Assembly: GCF_008630065.1 (NCBI RefSeq)
Contig: NZ_VWPL01000022.1
Span: 1 to 55,910 of the forward strand
Length of the DNA stretch: 55,910 bases
Reading direction: 5' to 3'
Origin: Blastochloris sulfoviridis
Lineage (GTDB): Bacteria > Pseudomonadota > Alphaproteobacteria > Rhizobiales > Xanthobacteraceae
The notes beneath the pieces are model-generated. The model did no database searches. It saw nothing but the letters and a program-made list of their open reading frames with translations, and had not been told where the DNA came from. The translations under genes were made by a program, and so were the position numbers. Positions 53,501 to 55,910 of this stretch are shown here, piece after piece. How positions within the stretch are numbered: the stretch's first letter is position 1; each line of letters starts with the position of its first letter.

Positions 53501-54599
53501 CCCCGGCGACGTACTGATCCTCTCCTACGGCCTTCTGGCGCGCGAGCAGGATCGGCTCACCGCCATCTCCTGGGCGATGGCCATCCTCGACGAGGCGCAG
53601 GCGATCAAGAACCCCGACACGCGGCGCGCCGAGGCCAGCCGCAAGCTCAAGGCGGAGTTCCGCCTGGCGCTGACCGGCACGCCGGTCGAGAACGACCTCG
53701 ACGAGCTGTGGAGCATCTTGGCCTTCGTCAATCCCGGCCTCTTGGGCGGGCGCGACCGGTTCGCCCGGCGGTTCGCCACGCCGATCAGCCGCGACAACAA
53801 CGCCAATGCGAAGGCCGCACTCAAGGCGCTGGTCCGCCCCTTCCTGCTGCGCCGGACCAAGGCGCAGGTGCTCAGCGAACTGCCGCCGCGCACCGAGCAG
53901 ACCATCCTCATCGAGCAGGAGGCGGAGGAGCGCGCCTTCTACGAGGCGCTGCGCCAGCGCGCGCTGGAGCGGCTGGAGGAGGTCGGGGATGAGCGCACGC
54001 GCATCCACATCCTGGCCGAGATCACCCGGCTGCGCCAAGCCTGCTGCCATCCGGCGCTGGTCGCTGCGGACTCTGGCGTCGGCTCCGCCAAGCTGGAGGC
54101 GTTCCTGGATCTGGCGGACAACCTCATCGAGGGCCGCCACCGCGCTTTGGTGTTCAGCCAGTTCGTCGGCCATCTCGGCAAGGTCCGCGCCGCGCTCGAC
54201 GCCAAGAAGATCACCTACCAGTATCTGGACGGCTCGACCCCCGAGGCCGAGCGCCAGAAGCGGGTGGCGGCGTTCCAGGCCGGCGTGGGCGAGCTGTTCC
54301 TGATCAGTCTCAAGGCCGGCGGCGTTGGCCTCAACCTCACCGCCGCGGATTACGTGATCCACCTTGATCCGTGGTGGAATCCGGCGGTCGAGGACCAAGC
54401 CTCCGACCGCGCCCATCGCATCGGCCAGAGCCGCCCGGTCACCATCTACCGCCTCATCGTCAAGGACAGCATCGAGGAGCGCATCGTCGCGCTGCACCGG
54501 CACAAGCGCAACCTCGCCGACGCTTTGCTGGAGGGCGCCGATGCGACGGCCCAGCTCTCCGAAGAGGACCTGCTCAACCTGATCCGCAGGTCTGACTGA
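50520..54599 (+). CDS. SNF2-family DEAD/DEAH-box helicase
   Basis: A protein of about 1359 residues. The C-terminal third is a complete SNF2/Swi2 ATPase: motif I DDMGLGKT at 929-936, motif II DEAQ at 1024-1027, motif III LTGTPVENDLDELW, VFSQFVGHL, motif V SLKAGGVGLNLT, and motif VI SDRAHRIGQSRPVTIYRLI. The first 850 residues are helical and mixed sequence of no family I know. The intact frame runs back through the integrase remnant, which cannot be part of the protein. I take the GTG at 50520 (VSRLASALAALGPQERAIL) as the likely start, with GAGG 10 nt upstream. Such proteins remodel protein-DNA or RNA polymerase complexes. Its link to the neighbouring island is unknown. Confidence 0.88.
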   Translation: MSRLASALAALGPQERAILRLKALVGPATGKTVFADCLNRLSSSKPAWTNKTLTPVLEALREKKLLTDDLACSPDIIHALAVEALDSAEGSAMIAAIRAVLPLEQGNVWDYKAAEISTLRWQRLAVLLNDEDGFQRAIERYRRTSYSVAAPSIFDQHFAVIDVGADWLASRRPAFQVAILDAKAGRWIGTGVAAPDYPALMERCHQDAQLRAAAFSKLVDFDLLTGQLGRLGQTLADLPEGVPADLPFAFRASRALLAGDPKTAVPLFAEALRLYRKSNRKRKGGLPGYLGLLHICALLAVDDIALQPEIETLTEVKEGHVGLFALRGLLELARNKETAAKQAVQAGLALIGMTRHPPPISTGLLAAAATLVDPEMVRRHAVKTFIPLFRAIENSMTLPAAMLAEALERAGPDPAPYRKWLDRPDNEIAFRFLTLVKDKAPWERALESLEAMLAPARPAEPAPAAKTKRLVWLVNPDTLEIQPLEQSLQARGWSAGRAVALKRLREGDAALDYLDEFDRRACRAIRHSVESWYNRDVFECHADTMLPLLVGHPRMFDARSPAEPVELIAGRPELVVASDKAGFLLSLSHAAERPGALIEIEAPGRWRVVVVDEGAVEAAAILSNKGIAIPNSARERLTSLSRLPAPALPIRIETPEIEDAAATDGDPSPVVRLSPLGEGLRVAIVVRPAGAEGPHFLPGQGGRLINAGTQRVRRDLEAERRLAAALSESCPSLGGDGPDWMFDDLLASLEFLDELRALPTPPAMEWPEGQKMSLKGVASAKGFKASVKGVEHWFSVSGTVTVDDDLVLDLKDLLDRLDNMQGRFVPLDGGGFIALDRQFRQQLERLHRLGDGLKIPKAAGVAVRDLLDGAASVKADTRWKDFVRRLDEAEGWEPALPSGFAAELRDYQRDGFAWMSRLERWGAGALLADDMGLGKTVQAIAVMAAKAAAGPMLVVAPTSVCGNWEAELDRFAPALRPIRLAETGDRDEAIGALGPGDVLILSYGLLAREQDRLTAISWAMAILDEAQAIKNPDTRRAEASRKLKAEFRLALTGTPVENDLDELWSILAFVNPGLLGGRDRFARRFATPISRDNNANAKAALKALVRPFLLRRTKAQVLSELPPRTEQTILIEQEAEERAFYEALRQRALERLEEVGDERTRIHILAEITRLRQACCHPALVAADSGVGSAKLEAFLDLADNLIEGRHRALVFSQFVGHLGKVRAALDAKKITYQYLDGSTPEAERQKRVAAFQAGVGELFLISLKAGGVGLNLTAADYVIHLDPWWNPAVEDQASDRAHRIGQSRPVTIYRLIVKDSIEERIVALHRHKRNLADALLEGADATAQLSEEDLLNLIRRSD

Positions 54600-55379
54600 C
54601 TCCAACCGGCCGCGCCCGGCAGCGGTAACAGATCTGCCGCCGCGGCCGCGACAGCCCGCACCAACGCCACCAAAAGTACCAATCGGAGTACCAATGAAAA
54701 ACCAATGAATTACCCCGCTCGCACCTCACGCACTTCGAGTGGAAATCGCCGCCGAAAACGCAAAATGCGGGTTTTTCGCGATCTTCAATTGCGATGCTGT
54801 CCTTTTGCTGCCCAGAAGCGATCCGGCTCCCCAGCCGCCCGGAGATTACCTTGGTTCGCTGGTCTGACGGAAAGACGGTCGGATCGAAGGCGGCGCGTGC
54901 CGCCATCGGCCCACGGCGCGGCGGCGGCCGTCAAGGCCGCGCCTGCGACGCCCCGTTTCACCAGCGCGGCGCCTCTTCCGCCGCCGGCCTTGCCGCCAGC
55001 CTCACCACCGGATCCTCCGCCGAAACCACGTGATCGAGGTTCCGCGCCTTCTTCAAAATGCGTCAAAACGCTTCGAAACGTAATGCAACGAATTGCAGCA
55101 AAATGAAGCGATTTGAAGAGGGCACACCTGTGCATCTCCGACGCTCTCGGCCTTCCCCCGTATCCACGTGGCTGCCGCCAAATCGCGACCAAGTCGAACT
55201 GGCGTGTACGAACCCGCATGCTCGGTTGAGCAGGAGGGGCGTCACGAGAGATGCGCCCTATCCCCATTAATTGGTGCACTCGCGAAAGCAAACGGCCAAT
55301 AAGGCACCGCCTGCCGGTCGCAAGCGGCCGACAGGCGGTGGATGGGCCGCCATCCTCAACGCGGGTTCGGCGCGGGCAG
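54600..55379. other. Intergenic region, no convincing gene
   Basis: This is a 780-bp stretch after the helicase. A weak hairpin with GTTTTT (54753-54780, CGAAAACGC...GCGGGTTTTT) could terminate the helicase transcript. Open frames on both strands (for example 54794-55033 and its antisense) have neither ribosome-binding sites nor recognisable domains. Positions 55040-55110 are AT-richer. Confidence 0.4.
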
Positions 55380-55910
55380 CTAGAATCTCTGCCCCGGCCG
55401 ACGCGGCACTTGCGCCGGCTTGCGCTGCGGCACCTGCCGCATCACCGGCTGACGCATGACTTGGGGCTGCCGTTTGACGCTCTGCGGCCTCACATGCGGC
55501 TGCCGCACGACCTTCTGCGGTCTCGCTTGGGGCTGCCGCATCACGTGAGGCTGCCGTTTGACGCTCTGCGGCCTCACATGTGGCTGTCGGCCGATGGTTG
55601 CCGGTCGATGGGTGTGTGTCGGTGCACGGACCCCCTGGCTTGACGGCCGGACGCCATGGACCGGCGGCCGAACGCCATGGACTGGCGGGCGAACGCCATG
55701 GATCGGCGTACGCACGCCCTGGCTTGGTGGCCGAACGCCATGGACCGGCGGCCGAACGCCATGGACTGGTGGCCGAACGCCATGGACCGGCGGGCGAACA
55801 CCATGGATCGGCGTACGCACGCCGCCTGGGCAGTGCGGGCCGACGCACGGCGGCCGAACGCCTTGGCTTGGCGGCAGCACGCCATGGACCGGCGGCCGAA
55901 CGCCATGGAC
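55380..55910 (-). CDS. Partial repetitive, highly basic protein (5' end beyond window)
   Basis: The frame enters from the right window edge and ends at TAG 55380-55382, leaving about 176 residues. The visible N-terminal two thirds are about a dozen copies of a heptad HGVRPPV/QGVRPPV (21 nt each). The last 75 residues carry longer units of the form [17 protein letters not shown]. The composition is Pro, Arg, Val, Gln and His, with no acidic residues. The other two frames are also open through the repeats, but in the unique C-terminal part this frame has the G/C-rich third positions expected here. Function unknown. Confidence 0.55.
   Translation of the reverse strand, partial: VHGVRPPVHGVLPPSQGVRPPCVGPHCPGGVRTPIHGVRPPVHGVRPPVHGVRPPVHGVRPPSQGVRTPIHGVRPPVHGVRPPVHGVRPSSQGVRAPTHTHRPATIGRQPHVRPQSVKRQPHVMRQPQARPQKVVRQPHVRPQSVKRQPQVMRQPVMRQVPQRKPAQVPRRPGQRF
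55640..55910. repeat. 21-bp direct tandem repeat array
   Basis: About 12 contiguous copies of a 21-nt unit close to CGGCCGAACGCCATGGACCGG, with variants carrying CTTGG, GATCGG or CGTACGCACG. There are no spacers. The unit length keeps a coding frame open. The array continues to the window end. Confidence 0.85.

Noticed and set aside
54785-55291. Hypothetical genes on either strand after the helicase
   Set aside because: No ribosome-binding site, no domain and mixed composition; treated as intergenic.
55640-55910. CRISPR array
   Set aside because: The 21-bp units are directly contiguous with no spacers and the unit keeps a coding frame open; this is a tandem repeat.

Overview
The window looks like chromosome from a high-GC alphaproteobacterium of the order Hyphomicrobiales (Rhizobiales). 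The evidence is the gene order glyA-nrdR-ribD-ribE-ribH-nusB-thiL, the run DUF177-plsX-fabH-ihfA-merR beside a tRNA-Pro gene, a K+-independent H+-pyrophosphatase, and copies of a palindromic repeat (TAGAGCAT...GCAAAACCGGT...) of a type I recognise from this order. Genus cannot be fixed from the sequence alone; a Rhodoplanes/Blastochloris/Bradyrhizobium-like relative is a guess.

Layout. 0.4-2.6 kb (minus): hppA. 3.5-6.8 kb (plus): a five-PAS GGDEF-EAL protein. 6.8-16.1 kb (minus): a compact ten-gene peptide-maturation and export cluster plus a 48-residue candidate precursor peptide, the most interesting part of the window. 16.5-21.6 kb (minus): four exported or membrane proteins of unknown function. 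21.7-22.8 kb: rcnA-type Ni/Co exporter and its CsoR/RcnR-family sensor. 23.3 kb: tRNA-Gln. 23.9-28.3 kb (minus): rfbA, a RuBisCO-like protein, yjbQ, rnd. 28.4-32.3 kb (plus): aspS and a CSS-like/EAL protein. 32.4-38.8 kb (minus): the thiL-to-glyA housekeeping operon. 39.4-41.1 kb (minus): bamE and a secreted protein. 41.4-46.3 kb (plus): DUF177, plsX, fabH, ihfA, merR. 46.6-48.9 kb: accessory island (acetyltransferase, HTH protein, BrnTA toxin-antitoxin, IS remnant) ending at tRNA-Pro. 49.2-54.6 kb: decayed integrase and an SNF2-type helicase. 55.4 kb to the end: a partial gene made of 21-bp repeats.

The peptide cluster (6847-16063) reads, in transcription order: precursor peptide, radical SAM/SPASM enzyme with a fused C-terminal PqqD-like peptide-binding domain, SAM methyltransferase, GAF-domain protein, stand-alone PqqD-like protein, HprK-like P-loop kinase, second SAM methyltransferase, ABC ATPase, two ABC-2-type permeases, and a gluzincin (HExxH-X18-E) peptidase. 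A sequence matching TTGAT-N4-ATCAA, the FNR/FixK-type consensus, lies 60 nt upstream of the precursor start and predicts induction at low oxygen. I infer a ribosomally made, post-translationally modified peptide (RiPP) that is radical-SAM-modified, possibly methylated and phosphorylated, exported and trimmed. I do not recognise this combination as a described class.

The window is also rich in dispersed palindromic repeats. One family supplies the TAG stop codon of three genes. A second family begins within a few bases of the stop codons of three others. Short in-frame tandem expansions have enlarged several proteins, most strikingly ThiL, which has a 249-residue extra N-terminus.
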